Shown: positions 1 to 7,568 of the stretch, piece after piece | Position numbering within the stretch: position 1 is the stretch's first letter | Layout: each line of letters begins with the position of its first letter | NCBI GenBank assembly: GCA_900543175.1 | Contig: UQQO01000067.1 | Location: 1-11,751, forward strand | Length of the DNA: 11,751 nucleotides | Source: an uncultured Fusobacterium sp. | Lineage (GTDB): Bacteria; Fusobacteriota; Fusobacteriia; Fusobacteriales; Fusobacteriaceae | Direction: 5' to 3' | Position numbers and translations under genes: made by a program | The notes under the pieces: model-generated | Database searches by the model: none | What the model was told of the DNA's origin: nothing | What the model saw: the letters and a program-made list of their open reading frames with translations, nothing else

Positions 1-50
1 AATATTTTTTTATTTTTTTGAATTTTAAAATCTATACTTTCCTAATTAAT

Positions 51-95
51 AAAAAATCTACCATAAATCAATTTATGATTTACAGTAGATTTTTA
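51..95 (-). terminator. Rho-independent terminator of the sulfatase operon
   Basis: A 10-bp perfect inverted repeat (positions 52-61 against 85-94) continues, past a 2x2 internal loop, into a further 7-bp stem (64-70 against 76-82) with a 5-nt loop. Read on the minus strand, the stem ends in six U residues (51-56). It begins about 10 nt after the sulfatase stop codon. The stem is AT-rich and therefore weaker than the other terminators here, and its T-run is partly inside the stem. No gene is visible in positions 1-50. Confidence 0.65.
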
Positions 96-104
96 TGAGA
101 TTTT

Positions 105-1571
105 TTAGTCTACTTTTTCAATTTTTTCATCTTTATTTCTTTCTTTTAAAAGATTATCACAAGTAAAAATTAGATCTGATTTATATCTTTGATAAATTGT
201 TGTTCCATCTCCCCATACTCCTGCTAATCCTTTTTGTCCAGCTCCAAATACAGGTTCTCTTGCTCCATCTATTTCAGGATTTACATATTTGACAAACCAT
301 CTTTCTAATCTCATTCTCATCTCTTGAAGTTTTTCTCTATACTCTTCATTATCAATTAAATTTTCTCTCTCATCTGGATCATCTTTTAAATTATATAATT
401 CATGTGGTCCAAAAGGATATCTATGAATATATTTCCATTCTCTATTTCTTATCATTCTAACTGGTCCATATTCATCAAATACCACTACATCATTTTCAAG
501 ATCCTCTTCTCCTGTTGCTAAAACATTACAGAAACTTTTTCCAGGCAGTGGTTTTGGTGCAGTATACTCTACCCCTACATACTCTAAGATAGTTGGTAAT
601 ATATCATAGTGACTGTATAAACTTTCTAAAACCTTTCCTCCTGAAATATGGTTTTTATGACTTATAATTGTAGGAACTTTTACTGAACTTTCATACATAT
701 TTAATGGTGATGTTCCATTCCCTTTACCAAAAATTCCATGATGTCCCATACTCATTCCATTATCACTTGTAAATATTATTAAAGTATCTTCTAATATTCC
801 TAACTCTTCAAGCTTTTCTACTACCTTTTTAACTCCTAAATCTACACCAGTGATAGCTCCAAAATATCCTCTTAATATTGCTAATCTTTCCTCTTCTGTT
901 CCCTCAAAAGTTTCTCTTATCTTCCAAGGATGATAATCCTCTCTTGGACAACTTTCAAATTTACAATCTTTATATAGATCTAGTAGTTCTTTTGGGTGGT
1001 GCTCCTCACCCCAAGGGGCATGAGGAGCTGTGTAATGTAAGCTTAAATAGAATGGTGCCTCTTCTTTTGCTGCTTTTTCTATAAATTCTATTCCATAATC
1101 TGTTGTTGCCTCTGTTATATATTTAGGTTCTTCAGTTAATACTCCATCTTTGTACATAGGAGCATTGTAATATGGTCCTCCACCTTTTTCATGAACATAC
1201 CATTGATCGAACCCCTGTTGAATCTCTGCACTATTTCCTAAATGCCATTTTCCACTTAAACAGCAGTTATATCCATTTTCTGAAAGTACTTTTACAAAAG
1301 TATCTTGTCCTTTTAAATATTCTACTGTATCGTTGTGATGCTCATCTAACCAGTCATGAACTCCATGTTGTGATGGTATTCTTCCTGTAAATATTGATGC
1401 TCTTGCTGGAGAACATACTGGAGATACACAGAAGAAATTTTCAAATCTAACTCCATTCTCTGCAAGTTTATCTAAATTAGGAGATATTATATCTTTGTTT
1501 CCATAACTTCCTAATGACCAGTATCCTTGATCATCAGTAAGAATAAATACTATATTAGTTTTTTTCTTCAT
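105..1571 (-). CDS. Cytoplasmic Cys-type sulfatase (type I, alkaline phosphatase superfamily)
   Basis: This 488-residue protein should hydrolyse a sulfate ester (or N-sulfate) on a small imported molecule. The N-terminus carries the metal-binding Asp pair in LTDDQG (D13, D14). The sulfatase signature CSPAR follows at 53-57, with C53 as the residue normally converted to formylglycine; Ala replaces the common Ser at the fourth motif position. Other family landmarks are GKWHLG (107-112), TAPHAPW with H184, and SDNG with D270 and N271, followed by a Lys at 283. There is no signal peptide, since the TDDQG strand begins almost at residue 1, so the enzyme should act in the cytoplasm, unlike the many exported sulfatases. 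In an anaerobe the Cys-type site implies a radical-SAM maturase (anSME), which is not encoded here. The start is preceded by AAGGTG at good spacing. It is the last gene of the ROK-symporter operon, 37 nt after the small membrane protein gene. The exact substrate cannot be read; sulfated sugars, choline sulfate or aryl sulfates are all possible. Confidence 0.9.
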   Translation of the reverse strand: MKKKTNIVFILTDDQGYWSLGSYGNKDIISPNLDKLAENGVRFENFFCVSPVCSPARASIFTGRIPSQHGVHDWLDEHHNDTVEYLKGQDTFVKVLSENGYNCCLSGKWHLGNSAEIQQGFDQWYVHEKGGGPYYNAPMYKDGVLTEEPKYITEATTDYGIEFIEKAAKEEAPFYLSLHYTAPHAPWGEEHHPKELLDLYKDCKFESCPREDYHPWKIRETFEGTEEERLAILRGYFGAITGVDLGVKKVVEKLEELGILEDTLIIFTSDNGMSMGHHGIFGKGNGTSPLNMYESSVKVPTIISHKNHISGGKVLESLYSHYDILPTILEYVGVEYTAPKPLPGKSFCNVLATGEEDLENDVVVFDEYGPVRMIRNREWKYIHRYPFGPHELYNLKDDPDERENLIDNEEYREKLQEMRMRLERWFVKYVNPEIDGAREPVFGAGQKGLAGVWGDGTTIYQRYKSDLIFTCDNLLKERNKDEKIEKVD

Positions 1572-1608
1572 TTAAAATTCACCTTGTTACTTTTTTAACA
1601 TTTTTAAC

Positions 1609-1755
1609 TTATTTTTCTTTATTATTGTTTTTATTGATGTTTAAAAGCATTTGTTTTACATCTTCAAATCCTTTAATTCCTACATTAAAAATTGTATATA
1701 TATACCAAATTATTCCTCCAAAGAATAAAATTGACCAAAATATTTTTATTCCCAC
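1609..1755 (-). CDS. Small single-helix membrane protein (48 aa), possible symporter accessory subunit
   Basis: A 48-codon frame starts at GTG (1753-1755), 12 nt after the symporter stop codon, and ends at TAA (1609-1611). A strong GGAGGA ribosome site (1762-1767) sits immediately after the symporter stop and about 6 nt before the GTG; there is no ATG start in this frame upstream of the helix. Residues 5-25 form one hydrophobic, aromatic-rich helix (IFWSILFFGGIIWYIYTIF). A short amphipathic stretch follows (about 27-40, containing GFEDVKQML), then a Lys/Asn-rich tail. The positive tail suggests the C-terminus lies inside the cell. Several transporter families have tiny one-helix companion proteins encoded directly downstream, and position and topology here fit that pattern. 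I do not recognise the family, and no function is shown by the sequence itself. The strong ribosome site, exact placement and bilayer-length helix make it likely to be a real gene. Confidence 0.75.
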   Translation of the reverse strand: MGIKIFWSILFFGGIIWYIYTIFNVGIKGFEDVKQMLLNINKNNNKEK

Positions 1756-1767
1756 TATAATTCCTCC

Positions 1768-3231
1768 TTATTTTTTCAACATAATTTTTAAATTTGAACC
1801 AATAATCATAGCTATCCATGCAAAAACAAAAGCTGCTATTCCAGAATAATAAGGTCCAATTGATTTAGCTAACTCTGTTGTTGCTGGAATTTGTTGCATT
1901 ATTAAGAATAATAATGGTGTTGCTGATCCTACTACTATTGCTGCATAAGCTCCCCAAGTATTAGCTTTTTTCCAATAACAAGCTGCTATAAGTAAAGTAG
2001 AAACACTAACTGAGTAAATTGATGCAGTTAAAGTCATATATACCCATAAATCTGATTTTAAAGGATACCATAATCCATAAAATAATAGGAATAACCCAAT
2101 AGCAGCAACTAAAATTTTATTTAAGAAAACTGCTTTCTTTTCTGACCAAGTTCCTTTATGTAAAACAACTAAAATATCATTGTAAATTACACTTGCCCAT
2201 CCTAATAAATATGATGAATCTGTTGACATATCAGCTGCAAGCATTGCTGCAACAACTATTCCTATAAGACCAGTTGGAAGTGCTGCTGCTAAGAATTTAG
2301 GCATTGCAGTTATTGGTGCTCCACCTAACATATCAGGTTTCCAAATTGTAAGAGCTGCTAATCCCCAAGATACAGGAATAAGAGAACGTACTATATAGAA
2401 GAAGCTTGTTTTAGTATACATCTTTTTAGCAACTGTTGAGTCTTTACAAGCTAATACTCTTGAAATCATTGTTTGCCATGTAAGAACTGTTGCTGAAACT
2501 GTTAAGAAGGTATACATTACATATTGCCAACCAAGATTTTTATTAATGAATGGGTTAAATCCTGCTGCTCCATAAGTACTTTGAACTGCATCTAAAATAT
2601 TTCCCCAACCTATTGTGAAAACAATATAAATTGTAACTATAATCATTCCAGCACTCATTAAGATAAATTGTAAAAAATCTGTAACTAATACTGAAATCAT
2701 TCCACCTAAAACTGTATATAAAGCTACTACTATTAGAAGGCCTGTCATTGTAATTTCAAGATACTTAGGATTTAATCCTACAACTGCTACTAAGAAATCT
2801 CCTCCAGTTCTTAAAAATACTCCAGTATTTAAAAGTCCACCTATAACAATTATTACCCCTGTTGCCCATCTTACTCTTGGACTATACTTCTTTTCAAAGA
2901 ACTCTGGCAATGTCATTGCATTAGCATCTCTTAAAGGTTTAATACAGAATCCTGTTTTTCCTACTAAATACATTGAAGTACATAATAGCAATCCTACAAT
3001 AGCTCCAGAAAATCCATATCTATATCCTAGTTGAGCTGCTGCCATACAAGTAACTATACCAAATTCTGTCGCTGCCAATGAAGCCATTCCTGCATATAAG
3101 TTTACTTCTCTTCCTGCTACAAGATAATCTTCTACATTTGTAACATATTTTCTAATTGAAAGTCCTACTAAAAGACTTATTAAAATATAAAATCCAATTA
3201 TACTTCCATCTAAAGCCCATGAAAAATTCAT
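1768..3231 (-). CDS. Sodium:solute symporter (SSS family)
   Basis: This 487-residue integral membrane protein has about 13 hydrophobic segments, the usual size and layout for the SSS/SLC5 family of Na+-driven importers. It has the N-terminal DYLVAGREV element (35-43) and the family signature region YTVLGGMISVLVTDFLQ (172-188). The region ADMSTDSSYLL (333-343) corresponds to the helix that supplies Na+-binding Ser/Thr residues in this family. The start is supported by a strong AAGGGGG ribosome site. It lies 19 nt after the ROK regulator gene and just before the small membrane protein and sulfatase genes. The context suggests that it carries the sulfated substrate of the sulfatase, or that compound's relatives, into the cytoplasm. 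The sequence alone does not identify the solute; SSS members carry sugars, amino acids, organic acids, choline-like compounds and others. Confidence 0.92.
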   Translation of the reverse strand: MNFSWALDGSIIGFYILISLLVGLSIRKYVTNVEDYLVAGREVNLYAGMASLAATEFGIVTCMAAAQLGYRYGFSGAIVGLLLCTSMYLVGKTGFCIKPLRDANAMTLPEFFEKKYSPRVRWATGVIIVIGGLLNTGVFLRTGGDFLVAVVGLNPKYLEITMTGLLIVVALYTVLGGMISVLVTDFLQFILMSAGMIIVTIYIVFTIGWGNILDAVQSTYGAAGFNPFINKNLGWQYVMYTFLTVSATVLTWQTMISRVLACKDSTVAKKMYTKTSFFYIVRSLIPVSWGLAALTIWKPDMLGGAPITAMPKFLAAALPTGLIGIVVAAMLAADMSTDSSYLLGWASVIYNDILVVLHKGTWSEKKAVFLNKILVAAIGLFLLFYGLWYPLKSDLWVYMTLTASIYSVSVSTLLIAACYWKKANTWGAYAAIVVGSATPLLFLIMQQIPATTELAKSIGPYYSGIAAFVFAWIAMIIGSNLKIMLKK

Positions 3232-3250
3232 AAGTTCCCCCTTTTTTATT

Positions 3251-4384
3251 TTAACTTTTTTCTATTTTTATAGCTTTTACTAATGTTTCAAGTGCATAAA
3301 TCACAGCACCATGAACTATTACATCACTATCAAACCTTGCAGTTTTTATAGTTAAGATATTATTTTTATTTAAATTTCCTTCTTTTACTCTTCTTTTTAA
3401 TTCTCTCCAAAAGAAATCTCCACATTTATTTATTTTCCCATATATTACTAACTCTTCTGGATTAATTAAAGTTGTTATCCAAAATATTATATTTAGAAAT
3501 ACTGGTATTAAATCTATGAAAATTTCTTGAAAATAACTTTCACCGTTATTAGCCTTTTCCACTATCTCATCATATGAATACTTAGTTCCAGTTAACTTAG
3601 CTACCTGCTCTTCAACTCTCCAATCTGATAAAATAGTCTCTATACACCCTTTGTTACCACAACTACATATTCTAGCTTCTTTTGATAAATCAAAAGGAAT
3701 ATGTCCAATTTCTCCAACTCCAAAATCTTTTCCATGATATATCTTATTGTCTAAATATACTCCAGCTCCCACACCAGAGCCTATATTTATTACAACAAAA
3801 CTTTTTTTCTCCTTGCATAAACCAAATGTTTTTTCATATAGAGCCATTAAATTCATTCCATTTTCAACAAAAACAGAGATTCCAAATTTCTTTTCTATTT
3901 CAGATTTTATATCAACATTACTCCATCCATAGGCAGCTGAATACACACTTATACCGTGTTGGACATCAACTATTCCATTTACTGCAATACCGATATTTAT
4001 AATCTTATTTTTAGAAACATATTTCTCTATTAATTTGAAACATAATTTTTTAATTTCTCTATGATCTTCTATTTTCTCTTTTTCTAGTTTCAATAAATTA
4101 CCTTCTAAATCAGATAAAACTATTGATACTTCCTCTGGTGCTAAATAAATTCCTAAAACTTTTCCTAAATCTGGATTTATCTCTAAACCTACACTGTTTC
4201 GTCCAGCTGTTTTTTTATTCTTACTATGGTTTTCTTTAATATACCCATCTTCTATTAACTGCTTTACTTTTTTACTTACAGCGGCTTGAGAAATTCCTAT
4301 TTTGTTTGCAATTTCAACTCTAGAGCTAACTTCTTTTCTTTGAATTAATTCTAATATTTTGATATCATTTTTATTAATTTTCAT
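3251..4384 (-). CDS. ROK-family transcriptional regulator (NagC/XylR type)
   Basis: The 377-residue protein starts with a winged helix-turn-helix (about 7-60; EIANKIGISQAAVSKKVKQL is the recognition region) followed by a ROK sugar-kinase-like domain. The ROK zinc site is intact: GEIGH with H228, then CSCGNKGCIE with C240, C242 and C247. The kinase machinery is degenerate. The first phosphate-binding loop, usually DxGGT, reads GIYLAPEEV (78-86). The position of the catalytic Asp in the usual ENDAN-type motif holds Gly (ENGMN, 174-178). It is therefore most likely a sugar-responsive repressor, not an active kinase. It is the first gene of the symporter-sulfatase operon, so it probably controls its own transcription, with a phosphorylated or free sugar derived from the substrate as inducer. 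An AGGTGA ribosome site precedes the ATG. Confidence 0.92.
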   Translation of the reverse strand: MKINKNDIKILELIQRKEVSSRVEIANKIGISQAAVSKKVKQLIEDGYIKENHSKNKKTAGRNSVGLEINPDLGKVLGIYLAPEEVSIVLSDLEGNLLKLEKEKIEDHREIKKLCFKLIEKYVSKNKIINIGIAVNGIVDVQHGISVYSAAYGWSNVDIKSEIEKKFGISVFVENGMNLMALYEKTFGLCKEKKSFVVINIGSGVGAGVYLDNKIYHGKDFGVGEIGHIPFDLSKEARICSCGNKGCIETILSDWRVEEQVAKLTGTKYSYDEIVEKANNGESYFQEIFIDLIPVFLNIIFWITTLINPEELVIYGKINKCGDFFWRELKRRVKEGNLNKNNILTIKTARFDSDVIVHGAVIYALETLVKAIKIEKS

Positions 4385-4398
4385 TTTAATTCACCTAC

Positions 4399-4443
4399 AA
4401 TATTGTTCAATAATAATATACTATGATTTTATAAAAAACTAAA
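4399..4443 (-). promoter_or_regulatory. Candidate promoter and operator of the ROK-symporter-sulfatase operon
   Basis: On the minus strand a good -10 box, TATATT (plus-strand 4415-4420), lies 17 bp from a weak -35 box, TTTAGT (4438-4443). The predicted start of transcription, near 4408, falls inside an imperfect palindrome, ATTATTGAACAATATT on the minus strand (4399-4414), about 15 nt before the ROK start codon. A repressor bound there would block initiation, as expected of ROK autoregulation. The DNA is AT-rich, so chance matches are common and the -35 is poor. Confidence 0.35.
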
Positions 4444-4545
4444 TATCCTAAATACATATTTATCATAAGTTTTAACTATCTTATTTAACTAAAGTATCTT
4501 TTTAGACTAAAACCTCGAATCTATACATATTACTACCAACTTATC

Positions 4546-4585
4546 TTTCTTAACTTAATTAAGAAATAAATGCTAAAATTAAGAA
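4546..4585. repeat. Three TTAAGAA half-sites upstream of the ROK operon
   Basis: TTTCTTAA (4546-4553) and TTAAGAAA (4559-4566) form a perfect 8-bp inverted repeat with a 5-bp spacer. A direct copy, ATTAAGAA (4578-4585), follows exactly 20 bp from the matching part of the second half-site, about two helical turns. The cluster lies between the ABC-operon terminator and the ROK promoter, where an activator or repressor site could be. No regulator can be assigned. Confidence 0.3.
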
Positions 4586-4603
4586 TTATTTTCTAATTAA
4601 TAG

Positions 4604-4647
4604 AAAAAAGCTGTTACAAATCAAAACTCATTGATTCGTAACAGCTT
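4604..4647 (-). terminator. Strong terminator of the peptide ABC operon
   Basis: A perfect 10-bp stem (4608-4617 against 4638-4647, AAGCTGTTAC type) is extended, past one mismatch, by five more pairs (4619-4623 against 4632-4636), with an 8-nt loop. On the minus strand it runs directly into six U residues (4604-4609). It begins 14 nt after the dppF stop codon. It separates the ABC operon from the ROK operon, although both are read in the same direction. Confidence 0.9.
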
Positions 4648-4661
4648 CTTTACTAATCTAA

Positions 4662-5648
4662 TTATAATTTTTCTTCTTCAACAAATCCAAGTTCTTTTGC
4701 TAAGTGACAAGCATAGAAATGTCCATTTCCTACTTCTGTTAACTTTGGATCCTCTTGTCTACAAATATCTTTTGCATAAACACATCTTTTTGCAAATCTA
4801 CATCCTTTTTCAGGATTAATTGGAGATGTAATCTCTCCTTGAAGTTTAATTCTTTCCATTTTCTTATCTACACTTGCAATTGGTATTGCAGATAATAGAG
4901 CTTTTGTATATGGATGAATTGGATTCTTAAATAGAGCTTTTGAAGGTGCTTTTTCAACTAATTGCCCTAGATACATAACAGCTATATCATCAGAGAAATG
5001 TTTAACAACTGATAAGTCATGTGTTATGAACATATAAGTTAATCCATATTTTTCTTGTAGATCTTTCATTAGGTTTAATACTTGAGCTTGAATAGATACG
5101 TCTAGAGCTGATACTGGTTCGTCACAAACTATAAATTTAGGGTTTAAAGCAAGTGCTCTAGCTATTCCTATTCTTTGTCTTCTTCCTCCGTCTAGTTCGT
5201 GAGGATATGTATTAATAAGTCTTTCACTTAATCCAACTGTTTCCATTAATTCTCTTACTTTTTCATCAAGTTCAGCTTTTGATTTACATTTTTTATGAAT
5301 GATTAATGGTTCAGCAATAATTTCACTTACTGTCATTCTTGGGTTAAGAGATGCAAATGGGTCTTGGAATATGATTTGCATCTTTTGTCTCATTTCAATC
5401 ATTTGTTGTCTTGAATAATTTCTGATGTTTTCTCCTTCAAAAATTATCTCTCCATCAGTAGCTTCTAAAAGTCTTAAAATAACTCTTCCAGTAGTTGATT
5501 TTCCACATCCTGATTCTCCAACTACCCCTAGTGTTTTTCCTTCACAAATTGAAAAATTAACATCATCTACTGCATGTAGAAGTCCCTTTGGAGTATTAAA
5601 ATATTTCTTTAAATTTTTTACTTCAAGTAAAACTTTATTTTCTGACAT
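4662..5648 (-). CDS. dppF: Peptide ABC importer ATPase, DppF/OppF type
   Basis: This 328-residue ATP-binding subunit powers the importer from the cytoplasmic face. It has Walker A GESGCGKST (44-52), the Q-loop Gln Q95, Walker B FIVCDE (172-177) and the switch His H210. The ABC signature reads LDGGR (152-156) in place of LSGGQ, a variant I recall from other peptide-importer ATPases, so I do not read it as damage. The C-terminal oligopeptide-transporter domain has the HPYTKALL element (245-252) and four cysteines, C283, C289, C296 and C314, spaced x5-x6-x17, which match an iron-sulfur ligand set described in this family. The start codon overlaps the dppD stop by one base (TAATG) and follows an AGGAGGA ribosome site, so the two ATPases are translationally coupled. 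They should form the DppD-DppF heterodimer. It is the last gene of the operon. Confidence 0.93.
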   Translation of the reverse strand: MSENKVLLEVKNLKKYFNTPKGLLHAVDDVNFSICEGKTLGVVGESGCGKSTTGRVILRLLEATDGEIIFEGENIRNYSRQQMIEMRQKMQIIFQDPFASLNPRMTVSEIIAEPLIIHKKCKSKAELDEKVRELMETVGLSERLINTYPHELDGGRRQRIGIARALALNPKFIVCDEPVSALDVSIQAQVLNLMKDLQEKYGLTYMFITHDLSVVKHFSDDIAVMYLGQLVEKAPSKALFKNPIHPYTKALLSAIPIASVDKKMERIKLQGEITSPINPEKGCRFAKRCVYAKDICRQEDPKLTEVGNGHFYACHLAKELGFVEEEKL

Positions 5649-6649
5649 TATTTTTTATCCTCCTCTTCTGCTTTAAATTCAACTTGTCCTTCACAAATTA
5701 GACATCTTACTTTATGTCCTGGAGCTACTTCAGTAACCTTTGGAACTTGTGTTGCACAAAGTTCTGTTGCATGAGGACATCTAGGATGGAATTTACATCC
5801 TGATGGTAAATCTGTTGGATCTGGCATTAAACCTTGAATTGGTTTTAATCTAGTTGCTTCTTCATCTAAGCTTGGAATTGATCCAAATAGTCCATGAGTA
5901 TATGGATGTTTTGGAGCTAAGTATACATCTCTTAATGTTCCTGATTCTACAATTTCTCCAGCATACATTATAGCTACTTTATCACAAACTTGAGCAACTA
6001 CTCCAAGGTCATGTGTTATTAGTATCATAGCTGTTTTAAACTTTTCTTTTAGATCATTCATCAAGTCTAGAACTTGTGCTTGAATAGTAACGTCTAGAGC
6101 TGTTGTAGGTTCGTCAGCTATAAGAAGTTTTGGGTTACATGCAAGTGCAATAGCTATTACAACCCTTTGTTTCATTCCTCCTGAGAATTGGTGAGGGTAG
6201 TCATTTGCTCTAGCACCTGGTATTCCAACTAGTTCAAGCATCTCTTTAGCTTTTTCAAAAGCTGCTGCATTTCCTATATTTTCATGGATTTCTATAACTT
6301 CTGCTATTTGTTCTCCTACTGTCATTACTGGGTTTAATGAAGTCATTGGGTCTTGGAAAATCATTGAAATTTGATTTCCTCTTATTTTTCTCATTCCCTC
6401 TTCAGATTCTTTTAAAAGATCTTTTCCAGCAAATTCTATACTTCCACTAACAATTTTTCCAGGAGGATTAGGAACTAGTCCCATTATTCCAAGAGCTGAA
6501 GTAGTTTTTCCTGCTCCTGTTTCTCCAACAAGTCCTATTGTTTCCCCTTCATTAAGTTCAATATCTAATCCGTTAACTGCAGATACTACTTCATCTTCTG
6601 TAACGTATTGAATTGTTAAATTTTTTATATTCAATAATTTATCACTCAT
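5648..6649 (-). CDS. dppD: Peptide ABC importer ATPase, DppD/OppD type
   Basis: This 333-residue protein is the partner ATPase of DppF. It has Walker [10 protein letters not shown] (42-50), Q-loop Q99, the signature FSGGM (155-159), Walker B LLIADE (175-180) and switch His H213. The HPYTHGL element (248-254) marks the oligopeptide-transporter C-terminal domain. C285, C291, C298 and C316 repeat the x5-x6-x17 spacing seen in DppF, so both halves could hold an iron-sulfur cluster; one more Cys (C319) lies nearby. The start has a clear AGGAGG site, 19 nt after the dppC stop. Dpp, Opp and Gsi ATPases look alike at this level, so the symbol states the family and not the substrate. Confidence 0.93.
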   Translation of the reverse strand: MSDKLLNIKNLTIQYVTEDEVVSAVNGLDIELNEGETIGLVGETGAGKTTSALGIMGLVPNPPGKIVSGSIEFAGKDLLKESEEGMRKIRGNQISMIFQDPMTSLNPVMTVGEQIAEVIEIHENIGNAAAFEKAKEMLELVGIPGARANDYPHQFSGGMKQRVVIAIALACNPKLLIADEPTTALDVTIQAQVLDLMNDLKEKFKTAMILITHDLGVVAQVCDKVAIMYAGEIVESGTLRDVYLAPKHPYTHGLFGSIPSLDEEATRLKPIQGLMPDPTDLPSGCKFHPRCPHATELCATQVPKVTEVAPGHKVRCLICEGQVEFKAEEEDKK

Positions 6650-6668
6650 TTTCTTCCTCCTGCTTCTA

Positions 6669-7553
6669 TTATTGTTTTAGTCTTGGATCTAAAGCATCTC
6701 TAAGTCCATCTCCTAAAAGGTTTAGAGATAGAATAGTTATCATAATTGCTACACCTGGGAATGTTGTTACCCACCATGCATATCTAAGGTATTGTCTACC
6801 TCCTGAAAGCATAGATCCCCATTCTGGAGCTGGAGGTTGAATTCCTAGTCCTATAAAGCTTAATCCTGCTGTTGATAGGATAGCACTTGCTACTCCTAAA
6901 GTTCCTTGTACAATTACAGGAGCTAGTGAGTTAGGGATTATATGTCTAAATATTATTCTAGCATTATTAGCACCAATTGCTCTAGCTGCTTCTACGAACT
7001 CTTGGTCTCTAATTGAAAGAACTGAAGCTCTTACTATTCTTGCATATCTAGGTACACTTGAAATACTAATAGCTACCATTAGGTTAATTATACTTGGTCC
7101 TAATGCTGATACAATTGCAATTGCTAGTAGAATACTTGGTACTGCTAAGAATACGTCCATTATTCTCATTATTATGTTATCTATTCTTCCACCATAGAAT
7201 CCTGCTAAAGCTCCTAAGATTCCTCCAAGAATTATAGATATTCCAACTGCAATAATTCCTACTTTTAATGATACTCTTGCACCATGAACAAGTCTTGCAA
7301 AAATATCTCTACCAAATTCATCTGTTCCTAACCAGTGCTCTGCACTAGGTCCTTTTAATCTATTTGCTAAGTTTTGCTTAATTACTACTGTATCATAATC
7401 TGCAATTACATCTGCAAATAAAGCTAATAAAACTAAAATTACTAATATTCCAAGTCCAACTAAAGCCATTTTGTTCTTTTTAAGCATTCTCCATACTTCT
7501 CTCCATTGGCTTCTTTTTTTATTAGTTTGTTTTGTATTTTCTTTAGTTGACAT
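6669..7553 (-). CDS. dppC: Peptide ABC importer permease, DppC type
   Basis: This 294-residue inner-membrane permease has a hydrophilic, basic cytoplasmic N-terminus (1-28), a first membrane helix at about 29-50, then an extracytoplasmic segment with the conserved [13 protein letters not shown] element (75-87). The remaining helices carry the binding-protein-dependent transport domain. The coupling-helix EAA motif is [10 protein letters not shown] (188-197), continuing through [13 protein letters not shown], and it docks onto an ATPase. Length and architecture are normal for DppC/OppC. The ribosome site AAGGAGG is ideal, and the gene begins 15 nt after dppB ends. It pairs with DppB to form the channel. 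Confidence 0.94.
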   Translation of the reverse strand: MSTKENTKQTNKKRSQWREVWRMLKKNKMALVGLGILVILVLLALFADVIADYDTVVIKQNLANRLKGPSAEHWLGTDEFGRDIFARLVHGARVSLKVGIIAVGISIILGGILGALAGFYGGRIDNIIMRIMDVFLAVPSILLAIAIVSALGPSIINLMVAISISSVPRYARIVRASVLSIRDQEFVEAARAIGANNARIIFRHIIPNSLAPVIVQGTLGVASAILSTAGLSFIGLGIQPPAPEWGSMLSGGRQYLRYAWWVTTFPGVAIMITILSLNLLGDGLRDALDPRLKQ

Positions 7554-7568
7554 TATTAATCCTCCTTA

